From Ascaris suum (Eukaryota; Nematoda; Chromadorea; Rhabditida; Ascarididae): a stretch of DNA of 64,000 bases. Below the pieces are notes generated by a model. That model ran no database searches. It was not told the origin of the DNA and saw nothing but the letters and a program-made list of their open reading frames with translations. Numbering within the stretch: position 1 is the stretch's first letter; every line of letters begins with the position of its first letter. The stretch covers positions 10,238,184-10,302,183 of the forward strand of contig CM024168.1 in assembly GCA_013433145.1 (NCBI GenBank), in the 5' to 3' direction. Below are positions 23,068 through 35,168 of this stretch, in pieces. The position numbers and the translations under genes are program-made.

Positions 23068-24133
23068 TGCACGTGGTGATAGTTCGCAGTGGAACGTTTC
23101 AGTGATATATTTCGATGCGAATAGGACCGCCTTGCGAACTGTGTGTCTGGCTGTTGCCACGCCGGATGCGCTGAGATGTAGTGCCGTAACGTACTACTGC
23201 AGCTCTCGATCGCCATCATTATGCGTGCACTTTTACCGTCCAGTCACTCAATCGTCAACAACGACTTGTCAAATAAAACATCCCTCAAAAAAGAAAATTT
23301 CGTTTTTGCTCACTCGAGCAGTTGTACTTGAGGCAGTTGACACCAACCGCAACACTGCACAGCTGGGACCCATAGAGCACATATTGAGAAGTTGACTTAA
23401 TGCTGGTGGACAGCAACGTCATGCCTTATCCTTTTGCACATTACATAATAACAGCCTACACACTTCTGTCATCAACCAAAATTAGTCTAAAGCATAGGCA
23501 GTGAACGCCTAAGCGACCTGACTACGGGACTATGGGAAAGAAACAAGAGAAATATAATCAGCCAACTAGCTAGCTACGAGTAGAGGGATCGTTTATATGA
23601 CCGTCTTTCATTGTCCGTGTAGATTTTGCTCTTCTTGCTTATTCCTCTCCACAAACCGGTTCGGCATTCAATGCGTTGCGAGGAGCCGGCGGCTTTCGTT
23701 CGCATTCGGCCATGTACGAATTATGAGGTGTAGCCCAAATCAGCATGCATAGCTCCATCTAACTTACAACCTCTTAACATTATAGAAGGAATCCTGGATG
23801 GGCTTCGGTAATGTGTGAGCTTCGTTCACTGGTTTGGCTTTTCAAATGATACGCAGTCAAACTCGATTAAAAAAAAGAGTTTTAGGAACCAAATTTCAGT
23901 GTGATTGATAACATCTTTGCGTCATGAATAAACAAGCTTAAGTCGCTGTTTTTATTTTTCCGATCCGGAATTATTACCATGCGTTCGAAAAAGACACGTG
24001 TAGAAGCATTATAAACGCAACTATTCAACTATTCATGGAGATTGCCACAGGTACACAGGGTTTATAGCCGCCACCGCTTGCAACATTGTCACTCAACACC
24101 ACCAGCATGCACAAGTGAGCTGGAGCCGAATGT
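23068..24133. other. No gene recognised
   Basis: No splice-bounded coding block is seen. The missing kinase C-lobe exon and 3' UTR may lie in this interval. Confidence 0.4.
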
Positions 24134-24545
24134 TCATTTTTGACGTGTGGACAGCGCAGAAGATTTCATGCTTGGCAAGAAGACCGACATGAAAATTCTT
24201 TGCTTGACAATGGATGAAATTGCAAAAATTGAAGTCAGATCGGTGATCGAATAAATATTTCCCATTTTCTTAGCTCCAACTTTTTCTCGGTCTGCATCCG
24301 ACACGGATGTATTCTTCATTCTTTCCTGCTAAAAAAATGTTTTCTTCACTTCCTTCCCACAGGCTTTTTCGGCCGTTTCTTTTTCCTACGAGCTGATTTG
24401 TCGCGGTTAGGCAGAATCTCTAGCAGTTGCGGCAGATTCTTTAGCATTGCGGTCACGGGAGGATTTCCCATCTCCGCCTTCAGGACTTTTGTGTTGCATT
24501 TGTAGGTGACGTGCGGGTCAAGAATGGAAAGGCCGAGAAAATGTC
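24134..24545 (-). CDS. Basic protein, C-terminal exons, unknown family
   Basis: On the minus strand an acceptor (ATCTCGTCAG) opens exon 24545-24361, with GLSILDPHVTYKCNTKVL, then KNLPQLLEILPNRDK and a basic patch RRKKKRPKKP. The same frame would end two codons later (VGRK, stop). A strong acceptor (CATTTTTTTAG) just beyond allows an exon 24328-24134 in the same phase (QERMKNTSVSDADREKVGAK). The intron between would be only 32 nt, below the normal nematode minimum, so either the first exon is terminal or the second has another partner. The lysine/arginine run suggests a nuclear or nucleolar protein; I do not recognise it. Confidence 0.4.
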
Positions 24546-25041
24546 CTGACGAGATCTTTGCGCTGATGCAAAAATGTTGGGAGCAGAATCCAGAGGAGCG
24601 GTGCACAATGAGCGATGTAAACAGTTTTTGTTTTTTTCTTTAAACGCTAGAAATGACGGTATTATTGGTCGAAATGCGCCCGCCTGCTATTGGTTACAAA
24701 TGAGTGAATATAGTATGAATGATAAAGGACAACGATGAGTGAAGAAAAATCGGCTAATTAAACAGATAAGTAAAAGCTTGGCGGAGGTTTCACCTAAGTT
24801 CAACTAGGTAATGCAGTGATATTTAATATCCTTGCTGCATTGCAATGATCGTTCGTAGGGCGCATCTATCCTGCCACAGGCTCTTCTCATCAACGCCGAT
24901 TTTTTTGGACGTGCTTGCCTCATGTACCTACTTCGAAATTAGCCCTAGCACTGGACATGCAAAGCTCGAAATAACGAAGATATTTCGGGTTATGATTCTG
25001 AAGCTTCGTACTGCGCTCTTCAATACCTATATTATCTTCAG

Positions 25042-28000
25042 GCAGTTGCAGTTATTGAACGGTACTTACGCGAGATTTCTTCTGAAACCGGTCGCCTGCG
25101 AAAGGAGAAGAGACATGAAGAAAAAGAAAGCGGAAGGGACGAACTTGACGCGAAGAATGCAGTACTGGATGAACCTTGATCTTTTCCTTGATCAATCGTA
25201 AACTGCCATCAATTCCACAAACCCAATGCCCTTTACGTGTAACTTCACGCGAAAGTTCAGTTTGCTCCCTTGTATTTGCGTAGCATAACTATGCACGTGC
25301 GAATTCGGTCATCCGAACACATAGAGCGGTAGAGTGAATGGTGTGCATGTTTTTGAGATCATCCAAACTGAGTTTGAAGTGGAAGTAACAAAAGTCATTC
25401 GGTTAGAGCCGAAACTGAGGCGGGTGCTGGTCTGAGCTCAGAAGGGGGTAACATCCTACATTTTGGTTTCAAAGGATGCACCTACAAACGCCCTTGAGCG
25501 AATTACTTGTTCCGTATAAACTGTTGAAAGTATGCGACATGAGCTCGTGATGTTCGCCATAATGTGATTTGCAACTTGTGCCGTCCAGCCATTTGATTCG
25601 GCATTGTTGCTGCTCATATTGCTTTCACTTCCTTAAACACAATCTATAGTGCAAATGAAAAATGCTTCCACTTGCTGTTACTTCACTTTCTTTAATTATG
25701 CCCCTATCATGCATGTAGTAGAGGCTGTTTTTAGCTATTGTGTTACGCTGTCTTCTTTACTTTCTGTTCATAAAATACTTTCGACAGTGTATGTATCGAT
25801 TTTGTAATATTATAAGGTGGAGTGATATCGCTGAATTGAAGATACCACTACTAAAGGCTCAACCATGTCGCGAATTTCGAACGCAGGACACAGTTGCGTG
25901 TGATTTTGCGTGATGACGCAAACCGTGTTATCGTCTTCTTCTATTTCTTCCTCCTTCTCTTGGTACCTTTCTTCCCAACACCTGACAAGAATAAAGAAGC
26001 TTTGGCGGAAATCATGTAATGGCTGACCTATAAGCTATTGTTTCTATAAAGTCAAGCCTATGACCGAATCAGTTCTAGCGTTATGGTCGAAGATTACACC
26101 TACTGTCCTGACATAATAAGAAAAAATGTTCTTTGACGTTTTATACTACATTCAACCTCTTTAGTTCCACGCAGGATCAAATGATACATCCTTCGATATC
26201 CAATGAAAGTCACATCCGCAAACAAATGCCAACCCACATTTTCCATTTTCCGGGGCGAATGCTGTACAACTGAGCTATTCCGAACACTTTCAGTAGCCGC
26301 AGTTTTGCTTAGATCACGTCAGTTGTAGTGTGAGCATAAAACGCCTTGCACGATGAGCGCACAACGCGAATGATGTGGATGAAACTGGCATTAGCTGCAG
26401 CAGAATACTAAACCTGTGTGCAGTTAACGTCTTGTATTGCGGCCAACACTTTAGTCTGGGTCATACTGATGTGCCCATCTTCCGATGACCGCGACAAACC
26501 TGCTACGTTCAGCTACCACTACAAATTCCATGAAAAAATGTGTATCGGACACACGCTCGTTGTACTAGCAAAAATAAACACCGGGTCTAGTAAAAAAATA
26601 ATCGTCTGTGTCGAAAGTTTACGCAAGAATGCTTGTACAGGAAAGCCTTGTAGGCAGGTTTCATGACTCCACCGTGATGCCAGGGCTCCCATCCGCTGTC
26701 AACTGTCGTTCATTTCTGCGTGTCGCAAACAAAATATTAGCGAAACGAAACTGAACTTCAAAACGAAAATCAGAACTAACTTCGAAGCGAGGTGAGGCTA
26801 AACACTGCAGATCGATGACAGCCTCTTCCTCCAAGTTGCATTATTTATTACGATCTGCCTACCAGATCACTTCAGGAAACGTTCGAAGGAAGGAACGGAA
26901 TCCTGGAACTGACAAACCTGCAGCCACATGGCATCAGCCTGAAGTTGATGATGAAACAACCAAACGAAATTTCGAAAAGAGAGGTGCTGAAAGAAAGCTC
27001 CGAGAACAACAGGTACGCGACCTGAGGTGATTTTATTCAGCATACCGGCAGAAAACAAATCAAAGAGCAGAGAAATCCCCATGCGAATGGTTCAAACAAA
27101 CGGTTATTGGAACCAACGGCTTGCAGATGCATTACGAAATCTTCTACAACTTGGTTATGCGCATGCGTATGCAGCGATCATAAAAAATAACGAACTGTAG
27201 AAAACCAGTTTAATCGGTATTACAAAGCAGGTTATGAACCGAGGCAGGAGGTAGTCATGCTAGATCTCCCGCAACTCTGAAGAAACCACTGAAAATGAGA
27301 ACTATTCGCACCATGGGAGTACGTGAAGTGTGCAACCTTCTAAGAACCAAAAAGAGAAAAAAATTTCTTTTTCACAGTGCAAACCAATAAGCCTGTTGTT
27401 TGTACTTTCGGAAGTTCCTGAAAAGAAGCATACATTCGACTTCGGCTTTTGGCTGCCACTAGCTTCATTTTGGACAACAAGGCCCCACAGACACGGCCCC
27501 TAACAACAATAAGCTAAAACTGGAAGGCAAAACGCAGCCCGGAACGTGCCCACACTCACGCCGATAGCAAGCATAAGGCACTCCACAACAACTGGCTTAT
27601 TGTCCCTCTGTTTTGATTAACGAGTAGATTTTGCTTGTGCACACCTTCGCTAGAAAGACAGCAGTATTGAAGATCTTTGCCGTGATTTCAATCCTCGATT
27701 TCTTTTCGAAGGTGCCTTTTGCGGTATCTTACACTTCTCGCATTCGTGATAATTGTCTACCATTTCGCGGCACAAGTTCAAGTGCTACAGGAACTAAATG
27801 AAACTTCCAGCTTCTAGATTCTTCCTGTCAAGATTGATATCCAACCTTGGAGCTCCATGACAATATGGGCATTTTACCTTGCTGATTTTGACGCCAAGGC
27901 CAAAACTTCCCTGCTTCGCATGTCCTATTCAAAGAGCACATTAGACGACTTCGTCACACTCAATGAAAGTATGACTACAGTATCTGAAAATCCAAGTCTT

Positions 28001-28390
28001 TCCAAATTCCTGTAAGCAGTACACACATTCGGTCATATTTTTATTCTCACTAAATGGGCGAGGCACTAAAAGTTCCCGACGTGTTTGCTGGTCAGCGATT
28101 GCGAGAAAGCTCTAATAGTGAAGAAGAGCATGCAGAGGGTCGGTGCCCAACAAGAAGAAAGGATCGACGAGAACTACTTCAACCTTCTAAAAGAAACAAA
28201 GAAAAGGAGCGTAACTGCAACTCCATTCGATGATTCGGTCCCAGTACACATCAAAATGGCGTGCAGCAAAGAAGTACGATCTTCCAAAGTTATACAACCC
28301 TCAGCTGGAATGGGCGCTCAAATGACACTGCTCAGAAACAGCATCAGTGGCAAAAAACAAAGAAAATTCGCTTACCCCGCGCATCGATAA
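25042..28390 (+). CDS. Multi-exon gene, probable membrane protein, unknown family
   Basis: Six phase-compatible blocks: 25042-25161 (charged coiled coil, VIERYLREISSETGRLRKEK), 26424-26657 (cysteine-bearing, LVWVILMCPSSDDRDKP, ACTGKPCRQ), 26876-27012 (GILELTNLQPHGISLKLMMK), 27712-27775 (hydrophobic, YLTLLAFVIIVYHFAAQ, a likely membrane segment), 27818-28011 (WSSMTIWAFYLADFD, then STLDDFVTLNES) and 28096-28390 (ERIDENYFNLLKETKKRS, ending at a stop). Codon choice is C-ending and coding-like in these blocks. Splice phases agree at each junction (0, 0, 2, 0, 2). The first block is compositionally unlike the rest and may belong to another gene. The intron 27776-27817 is 42 nt. No domain family is recognised; the cytosolic/extracellular orientation is unknown. 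Confidence 0.5.
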
Positions 28391-28547
28391 GACCTCTAGT
28401 TGATCCTGACAAGGCACGTTCAGCATGTCGCAGAGCTTCTCTCTCGTCGAATTTTCCTCTGTGTTCCTCATCTTTCGCCTGCTTTTTCGATTCATCTCTT
28501 TTCGGTCCGAAAATGCGCTTCTCGCCGTTCGTCGCTGTCCGTTTCAT
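28376..28547 (-). CDS. Charged N-terminal exon on the minus strand, unknown protein
   Basis: ATG at 28547 (preceded immediately by an in-frame stop) opens 57 codons rich in Lys, Glu, Arg and Asp (GEKRIFGPKRDESKKQAKDE, then RHAERALSGSTRGLIDAR) and ends at a good donor GGG/GTAAGC in phase 1. Codon usage is convincing. Its downstream exons would have to lie inside the plus-strand gene; the basic exons at 24.1-24.5 kb are a possible continuation, which would make the two genes overlap on opposite strands. Confidence 0.5.
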
Positions 28548-28769
28548 TTAATTGCTATCACCGCTCCTAGATCGGACTGCAACGACTGTGGAAATGCCCT
28601 GCCTACTATGAACCTTTTTACATGGTATGGTTGCAACGTTAACCTGAAAAAAAACCTTCGAAAAATGTGCTCAAATGCGCTAAAAACGAAATTGGAATCC
28701 TCGGATATTTATCAACAAACTCAGCGAACTAGAAGCGCTGTTTCACCCTTTAATGACATGAATTGATTA

Positions 28770-29653
28770 AATGCTCGCCATTACATCCAAAATGATGAAA
28801 ATTCCTTGCGCGCATAACGATTAAGATATCCACCATAAATGAGCAATTCTTTCTCCGTCTATAGATATTCACCGAAGGTGCCCAACCAGCGATCCTGATA
28901 GATAAAAGAAGCGGCCAAAGTCTCGAGAAATACACGTTAGAGGAAAGAGAAAGGCACTAGAGAACTACAAGATAAAATCTGCCTATGTACAAGAAAGCAT
29001 TTTTCTTAAAAGTGAAGACGTTGTTTTTGAACGATATATTGTGAGCTGTCGAAGAAATGCTAGCAGAGAGCAATCTTTGATGTGTTTTGATGCAATTGCT
29101 GTTTAATGCAAGATATTCGATATGCATGCAACTGTTCGTATGCGAAGTAGTTAGCAATAGAAAATCAGGGTCTCTTGTTGCATTTCATGAACAAATTGTT
29201 GCGATCTGAATTAGGCGGTCGTCGGATTTCGCGGTCGAAGCGACTTGATAAATTATTTCGTTTTTGCGAAAGCGATATTTTTGGGGTGAACTCGACTGTA
29301 ACGGATCCGGGCATGAACATTCTTTCGCATTGTGGCCGTTGAAAATTTAATCGTTTTGGTCTTTTCTGTTATAAAAGTGTTGTCCATTTCCTCCATGTTG
29401 TTATGCTATATTTTCTGTTATTCGTACCGAACAATGCTAGATAAAATTTCTATTATCCTGCAACTCTTCTTGATCACATGGTAATCGTTATCTTGACGAA
29501 AGTCCATGAGTGGAGTTGGTGTAGCGGTGTCTTATCTCAGATTATATTAGTTCATCATTTCCTACGTGCCAGTAAGTATTCAAAACCTTGACCCAACCAC
29601 TATGCCTTGGATACTGACAGATGTTAAGTGACGTTGCAGGATTCAAGCCTGAC
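28770..29653. other. No gene recognised
   Basis: Short frames only. Nothing supports a gene, RNA or repeat. Confidence 0.45.
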
Positions 29654-29811
29654 CTTGCTGTTGTCCAGGTCGTGAACAAGACCACCGTTTGTTTCTCGAC
29701 GTTGCTGTCGACTTCGAGATGTTCGACTGAAATCTAAATGTCTTTTACAGTGGTCCAGGCTGGACAGATGTTTACTGTGAAAGCCGCTTTCTGTTCCATT
29801 ACTTCTGGACA
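29654..29811 (-). CDS. Orphan hydrophilic exon, minus strand
   Basis: Between an AATTCGATTAG acceptor and an AAG/GTCAGG donor the frame is open for 52 codons, rich in Ser, Arg and His (SKHLSSLDHCKRHLDFSRTS). No family is recognised. It could precede the minus-strand exon at 28.5 kb as a separate upstream gene or be a chance opening. Confidence 0.3.
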
Positions 29812-30186
29812 CTAATCGAATTGTTTTTGCCCATCGCTCTGTCCTGTCTCAGAATCTTCGGCTCAGAACGTCAGGGATACCTCAGGTTGAGGCTCGACTT
29901 CATTTTCTATCGTGAAATTTGAAGCAACTTCCAGGCGTTACTTTTGACATATTCTCGAATTTGTTTTCCCCGTGCTTTTAGTCAACATACTTCATGTTTT
30001 CGGCTTGCACCGTTTGGAACATTCCTATTGAAAGCATTTTTCATCGCAGTTGGACAGGTTTGACATGCGGGCGTTGTAACTGTGTTTGTGCTTGCATCAC
30101 TGTTATTGCAACCCTCTGCATAACTTTTTCACATGAAGAAAGCGTATACTTCATTTGGCCTCAAATGAGTCCCATTATCTTTATGC

Positions 30187-30720
30187 ATGTGCATGTGCGG
30201 ACGGACATCTGCGCTAATACATACCGGCGCAGGACGTTTTGGTACCACCGTTTTGGTGCCGCCGCTTCAATACACGCTAGTTTATAAAGAGGTCGTTTGG
30301 GCGCAAAGACTTGTGAGGAAGAACCGTAGGTATTATCCGTTTATTCCGTATATAAACAAAACAGAGGCGACTAGGAGCAAAGGTGTAAGATAGACTAATA
30401 ATTCGACAGGACAGTGTGCAGCAGAAGTTGGATGGACGCAGCGGTGGAGAGAGCGGAAGGAAGTTCTTAAAGTAAAACACGAAGGCCGTTCCATAGTGAA
30501 AGTTCTTAAAGTAAAACACAGCTGAAGATAAGAAAAACAGTTCAGAGGGTTCGAAGCAGAACTGGAGCAGTACTCGTCCTCGCCTCGTTATTTTGTATTC
30601 GCCTGTGAAGACGGAATGCTTTCATCGCAGATGTCCTTCAGATGCATACTGGCAATTTCGATGCGTCGTTGATCACTGATCTTTACACCATCACGCCTCC
30701 GCCACGACGAGTTGCATATC
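30187..30720 (+). CDS. Coding-like segments, possibly a broken gene
   Basis: Three stretches look coding but sit in different frames: RLVRKNRRYYPFIPYINKTE near 30313-30372, FEAELEQYSSSPRYFVFACE near 30550-30610, and NFDASLITDLYTITPPPRRV near 30650-30710. The last two overlap with a +1 shift and no obvious intron, suggesting a frameshifted pseudogene or very small introns. A 19-bp direct repeat (AGTTCTTAAAGTAAAACAC) lies at about 30461 and 30501 between them. No family is recognised. Confidence 0.3.
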
Positions 30721-30739
30721 TTCACGATTTGCGCCGCGT

Positions 30740-32160
30740 GTGACAATCCCTAAAACTTGTTAGTATTCACACATAAGTTCCGCATTATTGACTCATTTGT
30801 TCGTCGGACTCATATTATTCTGCTGTACATCACTCCCTACTCCACAAGGGCATAGCTCCTCCTCCGTCTACTCTTCATTCAAAACGCTCGTTTCCTCTTA
30901 GGGGGACTCTGTGGAATCGTAGGAAAACAAATCTGAAATTCGGAGTCGTTTAGTTGACATCAAGCATTGGCATTAGAGCTTCGCACAAGTGGTTGGACTG
31001 GTTGAAACCTATTTTTTGAGGTTGCAGTTGAGAGAAGGGTTCCCTTTTTCCAACAAATCCTTCTGTAATTTTCTTCTCAAGCAAAATATTCATTTTTCGT
31101 CACGAATCCCTAAGAATAATCATAACCCCACAAATCATCTTTCACTTTTACTGCGTCTCATTTACATGAAATAAATGAACTTGCTGAATGCTTATAGCCT
31201 TTAATTTGTTTTTTGAAAGGGTTTTCATCTTTAACAAATGCTGTTGGTTTCATTGTTTAGTCGACCTGCGTAATCTTTATAGGGTTAGCTTTGGTGATGC
31301 GTCCGTTTGAAAGAAGGGTTCAGTGAGAAGGCTTTCGCGCAACAATGATTCCTTGGATAGTACTTCGAAGGGTCCACAGAACTTTTGAGCACTGATAACG
31401 TTTTGCATCGTGCTGTCTTGTTAGTGCATTAAGTCACTTTGAGTGGGCTCTTTATTTCTCGTGCTTCAAGCAGGAAAGTCTTTTCTTCCATAACTTTGAG
31501 GGGAGGATTTTCACCGAAAGAGCTCTTCTGTACAATGGAAATATCATGTTTTTGCTCCCATATTTTATGTTGCTTAATATGACCACTTCAGCATTGTTGG
31601 CCAAATGAATATGACCTCTGCGGCATTGACACGCCTTCCTGTATACTCATGGAGCCAGCAAATCATCAAACAGTAGAGTTACAGGTTGTCTTGCAGTGAA
31701 CGGCTGCTTCGAGTCCTTTACCACCTCCCTCACCTCCTCCCTCCACACCCAGTATTCGGTATCCTTTCATCGGTTCTGAACAATCTGTGTACTATGCTCG
31801 CAAAATTCCTTCGGCGGAATTCATTTCCATCTCCGACACTGCTGTCTGCTATGTGCTTATTTCATTTTTTTAGTGTTGTTGCTTATTTGTCGTAGCAGTG
31901 TACGGCTCGTTTCATATTTGACATCTTCCTCCAATATACTATAGTTTTAGTTGCAAATAATTCTTGGCATCAATTTGCGGTGACGGAAAATTTTGCACTT
32001 TTGTCACCGTACACGAATAAAATAAGCATTGAACAATTTTGGGGAAAGATTTGCTTGAATTTGAGAGAACGAAACGTTCACTTCTCTAGTTGATTCTTAT
32101 TTTACCTTCCTATCAAAATTTTCGAGTTCTGTGTACGGCTTCCAGATTTTCCATCTTTCA
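30740..32160. other. No gene recognised
   Basis: Nothing splice-bounded or repetitive stands out in this stretch. Confidence 0.4.
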
Positions 32161-32700
32161 TCAGAGGTTCTTTGCAGATGTCGAATTACGAAAATTCTCG
32201 TGAAAGCGACATCCCTTCCCTCTCCCTTCCCTTAATCGGAGAGAATCAGAGAGAGTAACACGCGCGTTGCTGGAACGCTGTTCCATCCTTCCTTCCATAG
32301 TTTTATTTAACTCAGTTGAAATCAATTGATGTAGGTGGAGTGTGAAATTGCAGACCCTAATTAGCGACCGCGTTCTCCTGAAAAGGCGCTCGCTCACGTC
32401 TTCACCAATAGAAGAGTGCAAATGTTGTCGGCGTTCGTAATTAGGCTCTTTAACCTCCTCCATCTGAAGAATACGGGCTTCATGCTTCCACCGCATAGTA
32501 GCATGAATTGCTGACGTCATCTCGTTGATTTTCTTGACGGATGTAAATATATCTTCTGGGATCTGCAACCGAGACTGCCACTCAGATGTGAGAACTGCGC
32601 ATGATTTTAGCCTATGGTTTTCAAACTCACATAATGTCGCCCAGTATTTATAGGTGCTGGAGTCTAGATTTGTCTTAGACGTAACGCTAATTCCATGCAA
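32161..32700 (-). CDS. 179-codon open frame, unknown protein
   Basis: This is the longest ATG-to-stop frame outside read-through of known exons. It is hydrophilic, with helical parts (FTSVKKINEMTSAIHATMRW, ARILQMEEVKEPNYERRQHL) and an Arg/Glu-rich end. There are no clear splice sites and no recognised family. A length of 179 codons is unlikely by chance at this base composition, so a single-exon gene or retroposed copy is possible. Confidence 0.4.
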   Translation of the reverse strand: MHGISVTSKTNLDSSTYKYWATLCEFENHRLKSCAVLTSEWQSRLQIPEDIFTSVKKINEMTSAIHATMRWKHEARILQMEEVKEPNYERRQHLHSSIGEDVSERLFRRTRSLIRVCNFTLHLHQLISTELNKTMEGRMEQRSSNARVTLSDSLRLREGRGKGCRFHENFRNSTSAKNL

Positions 32701-33341
32701 ATGATATCAGAAGCGATTCTTTTGAAGGCGTCGAAATCGCCTAATATCTGTCGAATATCTGCATGTGAGGTAGAGCTGTACGAGAACTACGGTTTCGGAA
32801 CAATGGCATTGCGGTATTTCTTCTATTTTGTGCTACCACTGTTTTAAACAGCATGATAAGAGCATCTTTAGGTGAAGATATTGGTGCAACAGAATATCGT
32901 TGGCGTCCTTAAGGTTATGCTGATGCGTTGATCGTTTCTTCTCGCATTACAAGACTTCGCTCGCGTTTCAATCAGGAAAGTGTGTCTTCGTGAATCGAAA
33001 ATAATTTCATATTTTAGTGTTTCATACTTGAAATGGTTGTTATAAAGAGCCATATTAGTTCTTTAAAGAAGTTCCAAGTGAAATTACGTGCTCAATTCCA
33101 ATGATGCAATTTCCCCGAAGTGCAATTGTTCGATGCATTCTTTTGCATTACCGTTGTGGTGTTATAAGAAACTCAATATCAAAGCATCGAAATGCAGAAA
33201 CTGCAATGAACAAAAACAAAATTACCTTAAAGGTCGCGGTCTAAGAAAGGGAAATGCGCAACGGCGAAACGCATCGCGCACTAAGAAAGCGCGAACCAGC
33301 AAAAAAATGTCCCCACAGTTTGTTGAAAAAGGCTTCTTCAG

Positions 33342-33829
33342 GAAATACTCCTCCAGGACGAAATATGTTTGGTTCTACAGGCCGTCTTGCAGTGCTTGAA
33401 AATCACGCGAAAGTAAATTGGCAGCGAAAGTTCCAGAAACATCCAGAGACTCTGATACAGGTCAACTGTTTGTTGCAACCGCGCGTGGTGGGCTCGCTGA
33501 ATTGCTTCATTTTCTTCGAAAGCGGCGGACTGATTTCTGAACTGGACGAGATGTTGGCAAAGTCGTCAAGAAGGCTCTGAGAGCGTCACTCGAGGGCATA
33601 ACAACACCAGTCATGTCAGTGCTACCGAAAGAATCACATCCCGACAAAGAAAAACGGTACCGCTCACTGGTACTCGTAATTGTCTGAGTGCAGACTGGTG
33701 AGGAGCTCTAGGAGTGCAACGCTGTCGAAAAGTGAACAAAGGTGGCCATCTTTCACAAACGCATGGGGCGACGGTATGCCCAAGGGAAATTTCCGAAACG
33801 GTGTGCATGGAAATGGCGGACGTCGTCCC
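33342..33829 (+). CDS. Three candidate exons, unknown protein
   Basis: Block 33342-33460 (GGCTTCTTCAG acceptor, CAG/GTCAAC donor) encodes NTPPGRNMFGSTGRLAVLEN and WQRKFQKHPETLIQ. Block 33551-33656 encodes VGKVVKKALRASLEGITTPV and ends CG/GTACCG. Block 33694-33829 encodes SEQRWPSFTNAWGDGMPKGN and ends CCC/GTGAGA. The last two join in phase across a 37-nt intron; the first does not match the second in phase, so an exon or boundary is wrong. The composition looks coding but no family is recognised. Confidence 0.4.
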
Positions 33830-35168
33830 GTGAGAATCCTATTTAACAGCTTTCGCTCTAACTCGCAGGTTCTGCCTCAGCGAAACTATTAAGAAGTTTT
33901 ATCAAATTTACCACCGTGCATATACGTTCTTCGTACTCGTTAAATATGCTGCATGAGTTGTATGAAAAAAGGAAGGCAGGCCTATCCGACGTGGTTAACG
34001 AAGTTGTCGTTAGGCGTGGTGGCTGCCGGTGGACAAAGGTCGAAGAAGAAAATTTCAGAGGAAGATAGAAAACGTCGTCTCTCGTCTCTAAACGATGGCT
34101 ATAGTATTTGAACAAATCCCCTGAAATTTTAAAGAGAACCGCAACTGTTCACTCAGTTTCACGCCGTTTTATAAATCAGCTTCCAACAATGAACGTTTCA
34201 CTAATAGGCATTAAACAGGACACAAGGTACTCAGACTGTCACAACAACATGACTTGCGGATGCTGTGCTAGGATCGATGTCTCTTGAAAAGTTTAAAATA
34301 TGTGGTATTTCGCTGTGACCGCTTGGCAACTGTAGAAAGGAGAGAGATCGTTTAACAGTCCCTGTGACTATGGTAAACGTCATTGAAATTCATGTCATCA
34401 GAGAGTACCTACGGAATGATTTCTCTAAGTATCTTTATTGCTGTTTCTTTTTGCTCGGTTCCTCTATGTTGTTTTCTTAGCACTTTTCATTGAGCTGTTG
34501 CTTAGAACTGCGAAGAGATCTGTAACCACAGTTACTGGCGATTTAAATTTCGATTATTCCAAAGCAGACTACTCGATTGTATTACTAAATTCATTGAGCA
34601 AATTCCTCTTAAATAGCGATCTTTTTATGTTATGAATTAACCTGCTTGTGTGAAAAGAACTGTTCGCGTGCTTCCGGCAAACCACCTGATCTGATCCATA
34701 ATGTTTTTTGCCTGCGGAAACCTTCCATTAGTAATGATGCCAGAATCCGCTTCAAAGTCGAAACATATGTTCATAAACCACCGCACTGAAGGAAACATTT
34801 CGACTGCTCAGTGTGATTACAAGCTGTTTCCCGTAGGCTGTCTCGTTCAGTGTTGACGAAATGTACGAATGTTTCTTGGACTTTTAGGTATCATCGCCAC
34901 ACGTCCACCAATGAAAAATGTTTCTAGAAGTAAACGATTGCGGAAATATCTTCATGGGTCGGCAGCCAAGAAGCATTTCTTACGGCTCGATCGGTGCAAA
35001 TCAGAAAGTTGATAGACCTTCAGAAACTGTTTTAATTATTAAAATATGTGGCATGTATCTTCAGCGTGTTTTTCCAAGCATTTAAACAGCGGGCTGGTAA
35101 GTCACTATGGAATTCTCATCCTGTATAAGGAGGACAAACTTATTGCAGACTTGTGTAACGGTGTGAGT
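33830..35168. other. No gene recognised
   Basis: A hydrophobic open frame at 34438-34635 (LFARFLYVVFLALFIELLL) has no splice support. Nothing else is seen up to the left end of element A. Confidence 0.35.

Noticed and set aside
28425..28766. 113-codon plus-strand frame with a hydrophobic start
   Set aside because: The hydrophobic, Ser/Phe/Leu-rich part is the shadow of the Glu/Lys-rich minus-strand exon 28376-28547.
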